The translations under genes and the position numbers were made by a program. Below are positions 7,701 through 15,376 of a stretch of 64,000 bases of DNA, in pieces. The first letter of the stretch is position 1; each line of letters opens with the position of its first letter. The DNA comes from an uncultured Eubacteriales bacterium (GTDB lineage Bacteria > Bacillota > Clostridia > Oscillospirales > CAG-382). The stretch is from contig CAKSCV010000015.1 in assembly GCA_934444645.1 (NCBI GenBank), positions 1 through 64,000 of the forward strand, read 5' to 3'. The notes beneath the pieces were generated by a model. That model searched no databases and was not told the origin of the DNA. It saw only the letters and a program-made list of their open reading frames with translations.

Positions 7701-9450
7701 GGCAGACATTTAAACCGACAATATATTTGTCCTCTCCGGCCGGCTTGACAGGCACCGGGACATAATCGGCATGCTCAAAGGTGCGGTAAACGCGCACTTT
7801 ATCGAGATAAATTCCCGTTTCCGACTTATTTCCGAAAGACAGTGCGCTGACGCTTGAGGCTTTTGATGCAAACGGAACCGTCTCGGTCTTTCTTCCGTTG
7901 ACCTTGACAAGCACGGTCTTGCTTGATGTGTCAAGCTCGAAACGCAGACGATACCAAAGATTTGCAACCGCGTCGGTATAGACCGTCGTGCCGTTAACGG
8001 TGAAAACGCCGTCCTTTGCTTCGAATGCCGCCACCGCTTCGCCGTCGTGCGTGAGCGTATAGGTGACATTTTCATTCTTCGGGAGAAGCATTTCAAATTC
8101 GGCAACGACAGTTCCGCTGACCGCACCGAAATACTTGCCGGCTGTACCTTTTTCAAGCAGCAAGGCATAATCCTTGGCGACCGCGTCGCCCGTCCAATCG
8201 AACGGAAGCGCATCCTGCTCATCGTAATCGAAATTGTCGTAAACCGCGTAGTTAACAAACATTTCGGTCTTGCCGGGCGTTAACATGCCGGTGCTCTTTT
8301 CGGTCGTGGCAAAGCGGAAGTTTAAGATATTCGCCTTGTCCGCCGAAACCGAAAGCGGATAAGTGCCGCAGTCTTTTTTGTTGATGATTGTATTGCTGCG
8401 CAGATTGTCAAGGTCAACCGTTACATAGAACGTAAAATTGACCGTATCGCCGAGGTCGCACAGTTTGGTATAACTGCCGTCAGCATTTAATAACTGCCAT
8501 GCGTTATCCTTTATCTCGGCACGGTAGACCGCATCGCCGCTGTCATTGCGGTATTCGAGATACACGCCTTCGCCCTTGGCGGAAAACGCGGTATCCAGCG
8601 TGACCTTACCGGTCGAGAATTTGTTGAATTCGCGGATATACGCCGTTCCGGCTTCGGTATCCTTGTCGAACAGCGACGAATAGCCTTCCTCGGCAAGCGT
8701 CTTTCGGGGCGTACCGCCGCGGTTATCGAGCAGCCACCCGGAGGCAATGCCTTCCTTGCTGCCGGACATGGTCGTGCTCTGCGCGAGCAGATACGCGTCG
8801 GAATACGAAACCTTGTCAAGCGTCTTGTGAAGCCGTTTTTCGGGAAGTGCCACCCGGTTGATGATAGCCGCCGCTTCGGCACGGATAATATTTGCATCGG
8901 GATTGAACGTGCCGAACGAATCGCTGCCCATAACGATACCGGCATTGTACAAAAGAAGCAAGCCGTCGCGGAAGGACGCATCTTCGGGAACGTCGGGAAT
9001 AGCGGAAACCGTGTTAACGGCCGTAAACCAATCCGCAGACATTGCCTTGCGGAACAGTTCGGCTACCTCGCTTCGGGTTGCCGGACGGTCAAAATCGGCG
9101 GCGGTGAATTCATCCGCGATAATTCCGGCAGTCTTGGCATAAGAAACATATTTGGCATACCATTCGCCGGAAGCATCCGGAATGGTTTCGTTCAAATACA
9201 GCGCGTGTGCGCGTGAAGCCATGGTAATCGCTTCGGCTACCGTGACGTTTCCGTTCGGCGCGAACAAATTCGAGCCGATTCCGTTCATTAAGCCAAGCTC
9301 ATACGCGCCTGCCACCTCGGAGGCATACCATTCAGTGACCGGAATGTCGGTAAACAGCTCCGGCGTATAGGTGTTGGTTTTTTCAAACGCCGCGCCGGCA
9401 CTTGCCGTAAGGGCAAGCGCAACAGCAGCAGCGGCAAAGATTTTTTTCAT
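4783..9450 (-). CDS. SLH-anchored giant protein with GH99/WbsX-like domain
   Basis: This 1555-residue exported protein starts with a signal peptide (MKKIFAAAAVALALTASAG). Three SLH domains follow (about residues 30-205; TDIPVTEWYASEVAGAYELG, then RPATRSEVAELFRKAM and RAEAAAIINR), which bind secondary wall polymer and place it in the S-layer. Residues about 215-565 look like two concanavalin-type beta-sandwiches. Residues about 575-895 match the WbsX/GH99-like fold (IKPVLGYYDEGRPETADWEIKY at the start, STWNEYGEG near 863), related to endo-alpha-mannosidases. Then come a carbohydrate-binding-like sandwich, a copper-amine-oxidase-N-like module (about 1090-1210) and two more binding-type sandwiches. 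AAGGAG precedes the ATG. It has a close paralog at 52186-56820. The mannan or N-glycan substrate is inference. Confidence 0.85.
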   Translation of the reverse strand: MKKIFAAAAVALALTASAGAAFEKTNTYTPELFTDIPVTEWYASEVAGAYELGLMNGIGSNLFAPNGNVTVAEAITMASRAHALYLNETIPDASGEWYAKYVSYAKTAGIIADEFTAADFDRPATRSEVAELFRKAMSADWFTAVNTVSAIPDVPEDASFRDGLLLLYNAGIVMGSDSFGTFNPDANIIRAEAAAIINRVALPEKRLHKTLDKVSYSDAYLLAQSTTMSGSKEGIASGWLLDNRGGTPRKTLAEEGYSSLFDKDTEAGTAYIREFNKFSTGKVTLDTAFSAKGEGVYLEYRNDSGDAVYRAEIKDNAWQLLNADGSYTKLCDLGDTVNFTFYVTVDLDNLRSNTIINKKDCGTYPLSVSADKANILNFRFATTEKSTGMLTPGKTEMFVNYAVYDNFDYDEQDALPFDWTGDAVAKDYALLLEKGTAGKYFGAVSGTVVAEFEMLLPKNENVTYTLTHDGEAVAAFEAKDGVFTVNGTTVYTDAVANLWYRLRFELDTSSKTVLVKVNGRKTETVPFASKASSVSALSFGNKSETGIYLDKVRVYRTFEHADYVPVPVKPAGEDKYIVGLNVCPLWQNGKHMGWSCITPFDDIKPVLGYYDEGRPETADWEIKYLVEHGVDFQAFCVFFTKKNGSVCLDNDGYPHLYEGFMNAKYANMTKFCAILEAANAASASSLEEWKKDYVPYILENLIKDDRYMVIDNKPLIMVFGSGTIKNRAGGEEQARAMFDYLEEEVKKLGYDGVLFLGSVGPGSNVGEYAALGYDGNFAYNWGTSGYKLDENKKWNLNYADNAESTGVYNIPTVSVGFNNVGWARVRYPMAGMSDFKSALAWVRDEYLPKYAKESWQKNFMMLSTWNEYGEGTFMMPTTDEKGFGYLDAVREVFTGEKANASVNTVPTDAQKERINHLYPQYRRLLRREGYDVAIDTESDPLIAAAAVDFAAAKASDYITGNIRDGVIGADGFTGISSNNDPMITLSTIGDLNLDTSDIIAIRLTAKMPKDSVIQLFFRTSEAGNLSEDKSFILKATSDEAETFLIDPAKKATWKGTLTGMRLDPCATEDTTFTVTSIELLQRDAINSVIGTKGIEINGFKKELPFAAEKTADGDRLVPFDPTIGLDFALGAFHEWNKDKGVLTLNFKKHTVVFTVGSDSYTVDGASKKLSQPIKATDGLPMIPMKTLCDILGYTYSVNEAGDVVLVTPDKVYFDEIEKSRVEGSWEFNVSGDSEGWTSGDMSLLADDGYLSCESASAHSDPTLKQKNAVNLVAGKYNKFEVRVRYSYTSEKLQTLTMYFSTDKSPGMSENKAIHVRLKTKDTGGEWETYTVDLATCKEWKNTITALRFDPFNAYGHMDIDYIRFIENPDYDEASAEKEREAELAAEKEKHKELFGIINGDAEGSGTGFVKDNGTLEIVEDPTNPDNHCYLALPNTDKEKWLYTVHKMHYTPGATYTVSADVMLAAHGTDVNPPSELSATVLANARYADTVYDHVVGRCEGVVAGAWKHWTFTFTVAEDSAGRNGDYFCFYSDPIDGKGIGYYFDNVVITEQMPEN

Positions 9451-9482
9451 TCAGGTTCTCCTTTGCTTTTGTGCGAAAACGG

Positions 9483-9617
9483 TTAAAAGAGTTCATCCAC
9501 ATCAATATCCCGGTCGGAATCACCATATTCATCGTCGGGAAGTTCCGCCGAGGTCAGAAGTTCTTCCTCTGCTTCAAGGCGGAGGTTTTCCATTTTCGGC
9601 GTTTGGTAAAATTTCAT
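9483..9617 (-). CDS. Small acidic protein, 44 aa
   Basis: This small frame lies between two secreted-protein genes: 15 bases after the 851-residue gene's stop and 32 bases before the SLH/GH99-like gene. It begins MKFYQTPKMENLRLEAEE and ends SDRDIDVDELF. GAGGG six bases upstream of the ATG is a plausible ribosome binding site. The product is strongly acidic at its C-terminus, with no signal peptide or membrane segment. I recall similar short proteins with a Y-x-x-P-x-(L/M)-E start in gut Clostridia, but know no function. Tight spacing suggests co-expression with its exported neighbours; a chaperone, adaptor or precursor-peptide role is speculative. Confidence 0.65.
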   Translation of the reverse strand: MKFYQTPKMENLRLEAEEELLTSAELPDDEYGDSDRDIDVDELF

Positions 9618-9632
9618 GGCTTTTCCCTCGCT

Positions 9633-12188
9633 TTATTCCATCGTTAATTCGGCTTTGTCAAGAACATCCTGTGCCAATTTCTTTTCAGCCTCCGAAGCGT
9701 TTTCGTTGGCTAACAGCCGTGCGGCAGCATCCTTCATGGACGCCATTTTGGACTCGCCGTAATAATAGGTGTCGCCGATCTTGACATACGAACGTGCGAC
9801 GATCGGCACTCTGTAACGGGTTGCATACGTCACGCCGCGCCACGTATACGGTTTATCAAGTCCGACCATCACAGCCGTAAAATACCAGCCGGGCTTGCCG
9901 TAAGACCCGAACGGCGTTTCGCCGTCATCGGTGAGAACGGTTTTGTTCAAGGCGCCGCCTTTGATGTAGTTGCGGCCGCCGACAAAATTAATGCCCACTT
10001 CGTTATCGGTCGTACCGGAGAAGTTTACCGATTCCGTATCACCGAAGGCATCCGGAAGAACAAGGTATTCGTTCGCCGTTGCTTCGTCAATTCCGTTGTC
10101 GGCACGTGTGACCAGGAAGCCGTATTCCGATGCAGCATTATGCATTGCCGCACTGACAAATCCGGCAAAGCGGATTCCTGTGCCTTTTGCGCTGACGCGA
10201 ATCGAATTCTTGTCCGAGGTATTGGGTTCTTCCGGTGTAAAGGCTTTGATAACGATATCCTTGTACGCGAGCGGAATGGCTGTGGCTGTCGTATAGACTT
10301 CGTTTGATCCTTCAACCGTGTAGGCAGCACTGCCTAAAAGAGTCAGATCCGGGGTGTATTCGGTTTTCAAGCCGTCAACGTAAACAACCGTTTCTGTGCT
10401 GTCTGCTGCGATATAGGTGACTTTATAGTAAGGAATGATTTTGCAGTTATCGATGTAACAATAGTTTGTAGCACCGGTATAGTATTCGGTCGGAGTGGCG
10501 CTCATGCCGCAAGTAAAGGCGAAGTTGCGGAAACGTGCCGAAAGCAACCATTTTTGGCTATCACTAACATTGAGTTTCGAGTTGGTGACAGTACCCCATT
10601 TTGAAGTCCATCTCACATCCGCACCAGCTCCGTTACTGTACTGTGCTGCGCGAATATTGCCATCAACAGCATAAACGCCTGTGGTACTCGACGCAATCGT
10701 ATCCTGAACAAAATAAATAGGTCTGTCTGCGTCACCGTTCACCGCGCCAAGGCTCGTAGTGGTCAACCGATGCCAGGTGTCGGTCTGACGAACAGCATAG
10801 CCGTCTTTCAGCGGGTCTTTGGTAAGAATCCAACCCGCGGTTTCCGACCACGTTGTATCGGCAAACGCTCTGTTTAGATCGTCCTGAGTAATATTTTCGA
10901 AATCGAAAGCAGCCGTTGTACCGGTAATCAGATTAAGGCCGGGCTTGTATTCCGTACCGCCGTAAAGACGGATCACCTTTTCGATTTCCGTTCCGGTGAG
11001 CTCGCCGCCCATGGTTGCTTTTACGGTCACCACACCGGCATAGCCTGTCGGCTCAACGGTAACAGTCCGCTTATCTTCGGAAACCGTGACGAGTGCATCG
11101 GAATAACCGGTGTCGATCTGCCAGTCGGCTACGGTATAGCCTTCGGAAACAGTGATCGTTGCGGTTTCTTTCTTATCGTTGGCGGCTGCACGAAGAACAC
11201 TCGACGAAAGAGAGAGCGGTTCAAACTCTTCGCCCAAAACCGGATAAAGAACAAGGTCTTCATTGTTCAAAGCAAACGAGGTCTGCGCTTCGGTCGCGTT
11301 CGGCTCGGTCGACCAGCCGAGGCAGCGGCGGTATTTGCCGCCCTCGATGTTGAAGATCGGCGCATAATCCGGCGTGAAGCTTGTCATGACCGTTCCTTCG
11401 CTGTCACGGAGGAAGTATGCGCTTGAATTGACATTGCCGTCCGCACCGTGATAGGTAACTCTGTAGTACGGGATAATGCTGTAGTTATCGATGTAGAGGT
11501 AGCAGTAGCTGCTCGGGTACACACCGCGCTCAGAGCTTGCACTTAAGCCAATGGCAAGTCCTTTGAAATTTCCACTAAAGGCCCAATAAGCAGGATCATA
11601 CCCGGACGTATCTCTTGAGATAACGACCTCGCCTGTCAGTCTCTGCCAGCTGCCGACTTCAAAAGACGGTCTCACTTTAATAGCAGCCTTGTCGGCAGCT
11701 GCGTTCGCGTATAAAATCAAAGCAGGGTTAGCTCCGCTGACTTTATTAGCGCCAAGCGCATCAACCGCCCATTCAAAAGGACGTTCTTTTTCGTATGTGT
11801 TTCCTGCAAAATTCACACTGGTAAGAGCCTGCCAGGCCTTTGCCTGACGAAGCGTCTTTCCTTTGCTTCCATCCACAGGATCATCCGTCAGTTCCCATGT
11901 AACAACGGTCTCTTGTGTAGTGCCGTCTACATAGCTGTAGTTGAACAGACCACTAAGCGCGTCTATAGTCTCAACCTCAAAGCCAAACGGCTCAGTGGTA
12001 CCGGTCAGAATATTCAAACCGGGTTTGGTGGATACAACAGCCGAAAGTGCGGCTGTTTCTTTTATTGCTTCGGTTTGCTCTGCGGCTGTTTCTACCGTTT
12101 CCGGCGAAAACGCGGAAGCAGTAAAGACGAGAGCCGTCGTACAGAAAGCGGCAAACAGGCATTTTAACAGGTTTTTCGTGTGTTTCAT
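9633..12188 (-). CDS. Secreted modular protein with tandem carbohydrate-binding-like domains
   Basis: The 851-residue exported protein has a clear signal peptide (MKHTKNLLKCLFAAFCTTAL, then VFTASAFS). Two beta-sandwich units each begin with PGLN(I/L)(I/L)TGTT and end with a YxDNxxIIPYYxVTY strand, which resembles carbohydrate-binding modules. The first is followed by a short Listeria-Bacteroides-like repeat (RRCLGWSTEPNATEAQTS) and an Ig-like stretch. The last 175 residues contain the module IRVSAKGTGIRFAGFVS...EYGFLVTR...VARSYVKIGDTYYYG that also ends the proteins at 19017-22841 and 23079-26009. No catalytic motif, SLH domain or sortase signal is seen. It is the first gene of the minus row and diverges from the AraC gene at 12515. 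It probably binds glycans at the cell surface. Confidence 0.75.
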   Translation of the reverse strand: MKHTKNLLKCLFAAFCTTALVFTASAFSPETVETAAEQTEAIKETAALSAVVSTKPGLNILTGTTEPFGFEVETIDALSGLFNYSYVDGTTQETVVTWELTDDPVDGSKGKTLRQAKAWQALTSVNFAGNTYEKERPFEWAVDALGANKVSGANPALILYANAAADKAAIKVRPSFEVGSWQRLTGEVVISRDTSGYDPAYWAFSGNFKGLAIGLSASSERGVYPSSYCYLYIDNYSIIPYYRVTYHGADGNVNSSAYFLRDSEGTVMTSFTPDYAPIFNIEGGKYRRCLGWSTEPNATEAQTSFALNNEDLVLYPVLGEEFEPLSLSSSVLRAAANDKKETATITVSEGYTVADWQIDTGYSDALVTVSEDKRTVTVEPTGYAGVVTVKATMGGELTGTEIEKVIRLYGGTEYKPGLNLITGTTAAFDFENITQDDLNRAFADTTWSETAGWILTKDPLKDGYAVRQTDTWHRLTTTSLGAVNGDADRPIYFVQDTIASSTTGVYAVDGNIRAAQYSNGAGADVRWTSKWGTVTNSKLNVSDSQKWLLSARFRNFAFTCGMSATPTEYYTGATNYCYIDNCKIIPYYKVTYIAADSTETVVYVDGLKTEYTPDLTLLGSAAYTVEGSNEVYTTATAIPLAYKDIVIKAFTPEEPNTSDKNSIRVSAKGTGIRFAGFVSAAMHNAASEYGFLVTRADNGIDEATANEYLVLPDAFGDTESVNFSGTTDNEVGINFVGGRNYIKGGALNKTVLTDDGETPFGSYGKPGWYFTAVMVGLDKPYTWRGVTYATRYRVPIVARSYVKIGDTYYYGESKMASMKDAAARLLANENASEAEKKLAQDVLDKAELTME

Positions 12189-12243
12189 TGCTTTTGTCTC
12201 CTTTTCAGTAATTTAAATTTGTTTTTCGCCTTTATATTTACAT

Positions 12244-12270
12244 TTATCATATAAATATACCATATGATAA
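12244..12270. promoter_or_regulatory. Palindrome in the divergent AraC/secreted-protein region
   Basis: Nine-base arms TTATCATAT (12244-12252) and ATATGATAA (12262-12270) lie in the 326-base AT-rich region between the divergent genes at 12188 and 12515, about 55 bases before the minus-strand start. This is where an operator for the minus row would sit. Apart from the AraC promoter at 12453, I see no gene in this region. Confidence 0.45.
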
Positions 12271-12452
12271 CGGAACCGGCACGAATTTTATTCAAACACG
12301 GAACAAATTGTAATAAATTTGCAGTCCGCTTACTTGGAAGTGTTACTTTATATAAAAATAATATCAAACGGAACGGTCGTTTTCAAGTCACTTATCCTGC
12401 ATATTCCATGGAAAAATATACAAATTCAACCATTATTATCCCAACGCAGCCG

Positions 12453-12481
12453 TTGACAAACCGGGCATATTAGGATATAAT
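12453..12481 (+). promoter_or_regulatory. Consensus promoter of the AraC gene
   Basis: TTGACA (12453-12458) and TATAAT (12476-12481) are separated by 17 bases, 33 bases ahead of the start codon. Confidence 0.85.
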
Positions 12482-12514
12482 ATACAAAAAGATTCGCAGA
12501 CAGGAGGGAGAAAG

Positions 12515-13570
12515 ATGGCATCTATTCCAAGCGTATACGGGCATATTAAGCAAATTCCGTGCCAAGAAAAGAACGATGCAATAATTTGTGCAAAAATGAC
12601 CGAATATGCAAACATGCTGATGCAAGAGGGTTCGGAACTCGTTTTTTTATTTGACTTCTGCAGAGAATCCACGGTTCAAAAGATAACGGTAAATCCGATA
12701 TCGCCCGACATCATCATGGGGCTGCACAAGCATGACTACTATGAGGTCAATTTTTGTCTTGACGGCGTTTTATACGAATATGTGGACGGCGAATTCATGC
12801 GTCTTGAAAAGAATCAATTTATCCTCTTCAATCCGAATGTTTTTCATTCCGTATATTCTCCGACATTCGGCAACAGCTTCAATATACTGATAGACGGAGA
12901 ATTCTTTGAACGTTTTTGTGACGAAATGTCCGAGTACTCAAAATCACCGCTTCTCAACTCAGTCACAAAGCAATCCCGTTATACAATAGCAAACATTGAA
13001 AATCTTCCGGAGGCAACGGCGCTCGCCGACAAAATGTTTACGCAAAACACTTACAAAACTTATAACTCACCGTCTTTTGAGCTGAAGCTGTTAGAATGCC
13101 GGTTCCGTGCGTTCATGCTTCATCTGCTGATTGCGGAAAAAACGGGCAGCCTTGCCTTATTAAGCAAGGGAAACACGACCTATCAGGACAAGGTCACACA
13201 GATACTCAACTATCTGCGTGACAACTATGCCACCGTAACGCTTTCGGAGTTAAGCAGCCGTTTCGGCTATTCCACAACGCAAATGTACAGGATACTGATA
13301 AAATACACCGGCAACAGCTTTTCAAATCTTGTGGATCAATACCGTTTCAACCAAGCCGCAAAGCTCTTGCGCGAGACCGATATTCCCATCCAGGAGATCG
13401 GAGAGAGCTTAGGCTTCGAAAAAGCCTATTTTCACCGATTTTTCAAGCGTCTCGGCTTTTGTACGCCGATCCAATACCGAAAGCACGTGCAAGACGCTAT
13501 CAATGCCGGTGCAGCCAAATTGGAGGCGGCAAGCAGCGGAAAAGCTGACAAAAGCGAAAAAAGCGGATGA
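12515..13570 (+). CDS. AraC-family transcription regulator
   Basis: The 351-residue DNA-binding protein has an N-terminal cupin-type sensor (GLHKHDYYEVNFCLDG, then LFNPNVFHSVY, near residues 68-113) and a C-terminal double helix-turn-helix of the AraC type (about 225-325), with LSELSSRFGYSTTQMYRILI and the signature IGESLGFEKAYFHRFFKRLG. AGGAGG at 12502-12507 supports the start. It diverges from the row encoding secreted protein, SLH/GH99-like protein and fucosidase, so it is probably their local activator responding to a sugar. The ligand cannot be read from the sequence. A Lys/Ser-rich tail follows the HTH. Confidence 0.9.
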   Translation: MASIPSVYGHIKQIPCQEKNDAIICAKMTEYANMLMQEGSELVFLFDFCRESTVQKITVNPISPDIIMGLHKHDYYEVNFCLDGVLYEYVDGEFMRLEKNQFILFNPNVFHSVYSPTFGNSFNILIDGEFFERFCDEMSEYSKSPLLNSVTKQSRYTIANIENLPEATALADKMFTQNTYKTYNSPSFELKLLECRFRAFMLHLLIAEKTGSLALLSKGNTTYQDKVTQILNYLRDNYATVTLSELSSRFGYSTTQMYRILIKYTGNSFSNLVDQYRFNQAAKLLRETDIPIQEIGESLGFEKAYFHRFFKRLGFCTPIQYRKHVQDAINAGAAKLEAASSGKADKSEKSG

Positions 13571-13793
13571 CCGAAATTCAAATCGTTTTCGGCTGTTTTC
13601 CGGCTGCTCATCGAGGTCTTTTTCCGCTTCCACATATACTATAAACCCTGACCTTAGGGCAATGTCAATATATTTTTGAGGTTTTTTTGAGGTTTTTTAC
13701 AATTTTTGCTTTCGGGCGGATTTTCTGCGTTTTTTTACTGACATTTGCCGTTCTTTAATATTATCCTGTTAACTGCCACCGGGCAGGAAATAC

Positions 13794-13847
13794 AAAGCAT
13801 GCGCGGCACATCGTTCGGCTTTGAAGATGCGCAGGCGGATGCTTTTT
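13794..13847 (+). terminator. Possible terminator in the 460-base gap before DUF1015
   Basis: AAAGCAT (13794-13800) pairs with ATGCTTT (13839-13845), followed by TT, with a GC-rich internal part that can also pair (GCGC...GCGC). The loop is long, so this is tentative. The rest of 13571-14030 is T-rich with two TTTTTGAGG copies near 13675 and no visible gene. Confidence 0.35.
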
Positions 13848-13944
13848 GATTTTCCCTCCTCTTTTACTATGCGTCACAAAATCCCGTCGGAAAGGGAAAA
13901 TATCCTAAAATTCTGCTTTACAGCGTTTTTCTTGCAAAAAAGTC

Positions 13945-13973
13945 TTGAAAATAAAAGAGATATGTTGTATAAT
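13945..13973 (+). promoter_or_regulatory. Promoter of the DUF1015-valS unit
   Basis: TTGAAA (13945-13950) and TATAAT (13968-13973) are spaced 17 bases apart, 57 bases before the DUF1015 start codon. Confidence 0.75.
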
Positions 13974-14030
13974 GTTTTTTGTATTATAATTTTTTCAGAA
14001 TTGTATATTTTCACATAAGGAGAATCACCT

Positions 14031-15329
14031 ATGGCAACAGTAAAGGTTTTCCCGGCACTCCGCTTTACGGACAAAGCCGGCGACATCGCCAAAAACGTCT
14101 GTCCGCCCTACGACATTGTATCCCCTGCCGAGCGCGAGGCTTATATCAGGGAAAGCGAAAACAACATCATCCGTTTAGAGCTTCCGGTCGGCGAAAACGC
14201 GTATGCGAATGCGGCGGCACTGTACAAAAAAATGCGTCAGGACGGCGTGCTTGCCTGCGACAGGACGCCCGGCTTTTATGTTTATGAAGAAGAGTTTTCC
14301 GCCTACGGCAAAACCTACCGCATTAAAGGCGTTTTTGCGCGTGTTAAACTGTGCGAATTTTCCGAAAACGTGGTTCTGCCGCACGAGGAAACCCTCTCGA
14401 AGGCCAAGGCCGACCGCTTCAATCTCATGAGCGCGACCTACTGCAATTTCAGCCCGATCTACTCGATGTATACCGACGAAGCGCACGAGATTTCCGGAAA
14501 GATTGCAGTGCTTACCGAAAGAAAACCGGAAATCGAATTCACCGCGCCGGACGGCGTGATCCAGCGTCTGTGGAAGCTTGAGCAAAGTGCCGAAACCGAC
14601 AAAATCGAAAAGGCCTTTGAAAGCAAGCAGTTATTCATTGCCGACGGGCATCACCGTTATGAAACGGCATTGAATTTCAAAAAGAAGCTGATCGAGGACG
14701 GCGTTATCAAGGATGAGAACCATCCGGGAAACTATGTCATGATGATGTTAATCGACATGGAAAATCCGGGACTTGTGGTCTTTCCGACGCACCGGCTGGT
14801 TCGCGGACTTGAAAGCTTTGATTTGGCGGCGACGCTGGAAAAGCTCCGCGATTATTTTGACGTTTGCCGGATTGAAAAATCCGAAATTGATGCGGCTCTT
14901 GAAAAAAATGCCGCAAAAAAAGCCTATGTGTTATGTGCCGGTTCGGACAGATTCTACTTGTTAGTCTTAAAGGACACCGAAAAGGCGCGCGAAGCATTAG
15001 ATGCGCTCAATCCCGGCAAATCCGACGCGTACAAGAATTTAGACGTGACCGTGCTGCATTCGCTCATTCTCGAAAAGCTGTTCGGCATCGACAAGGAAAA
15101 CATGGCGCGTCAGATCAATCTTGCCTACACGCGCGACAAGAATGAAGCCATCCGTCTTGCCGGAACCGGCGACTGCAACTGTGCGTTTCTCATCCATCCG
15201 ACCGCCGTTTCCGAAATCAAGGAGGTGGCGCTTGCCGGCGAAAAAATGCCGCAGAAATCCACCTATTTCTATCCGAAGCTTATTACCGGTCTTGTCATGA
15301 ACGAGCTTGTGCCGGTCGAAGATATATAA
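14031..15329 (+). CDS. DUF1015 family protein
   Basis: The 432-residue cytoplasmic protein matches DUF1015 along its length: the start VKVFPALRF, the motif NVCPPYDIVSPAERE, RLELPVG, VVLPHEETLSKAKADRFNLM and the conserved ADGHHRYETAL near residue 205. AAGGAG precedes the ATG. DUF1015 proteins are widespread in anaerobic bacteria and archaea and are often found near serine or HPr-related genes, but their biochemical role is unsettled. Here it is the first gene of a unit with valS, whose start lies 47 bases beyond its stop with no terminator between. Confidence 0.88.
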   Translation: MATVKVFPALRFTDKAGDIAKNVCPPYDIVSPAEREAYIRESENNIIRLELPVGENAYANAAALYKKMRQDGVLACDRTPGFYVYEEEFSAYGKTYRIKGVFARVKLCEFSENVVLPHEETLSKAKADRFNLMSATYCNFSPIYSMYTDEAHEISGKIAVLTERKPEIEFTAPDGVIQRLWKLEQSAETDKIEKAFESKQLFIADGHHRYETALNFKKKLIEDGVIKDENHPGNYVMMMLIDMENPGLVVFPTHRLVRGLESFDLAATLEKLRDYFDVCRIEKSEIDAALEKNAAKKAYVLCAGSDRFYLLVLKDTEKAREALDALNPGKSDAYKNLDVTVLHSLILEKLFGIDKENMARQINLAYTRDKNEAIRLAGTGDCNCAFLIHPTAVSEIKEVALAGEKMPQKSTYFYPKLITGLVMNELVPVEDI

Positions 15330-15376
15330 ATAAGAAGAAAAACATAGTTTTCTAAATATACGAAAGAAGGGACATC

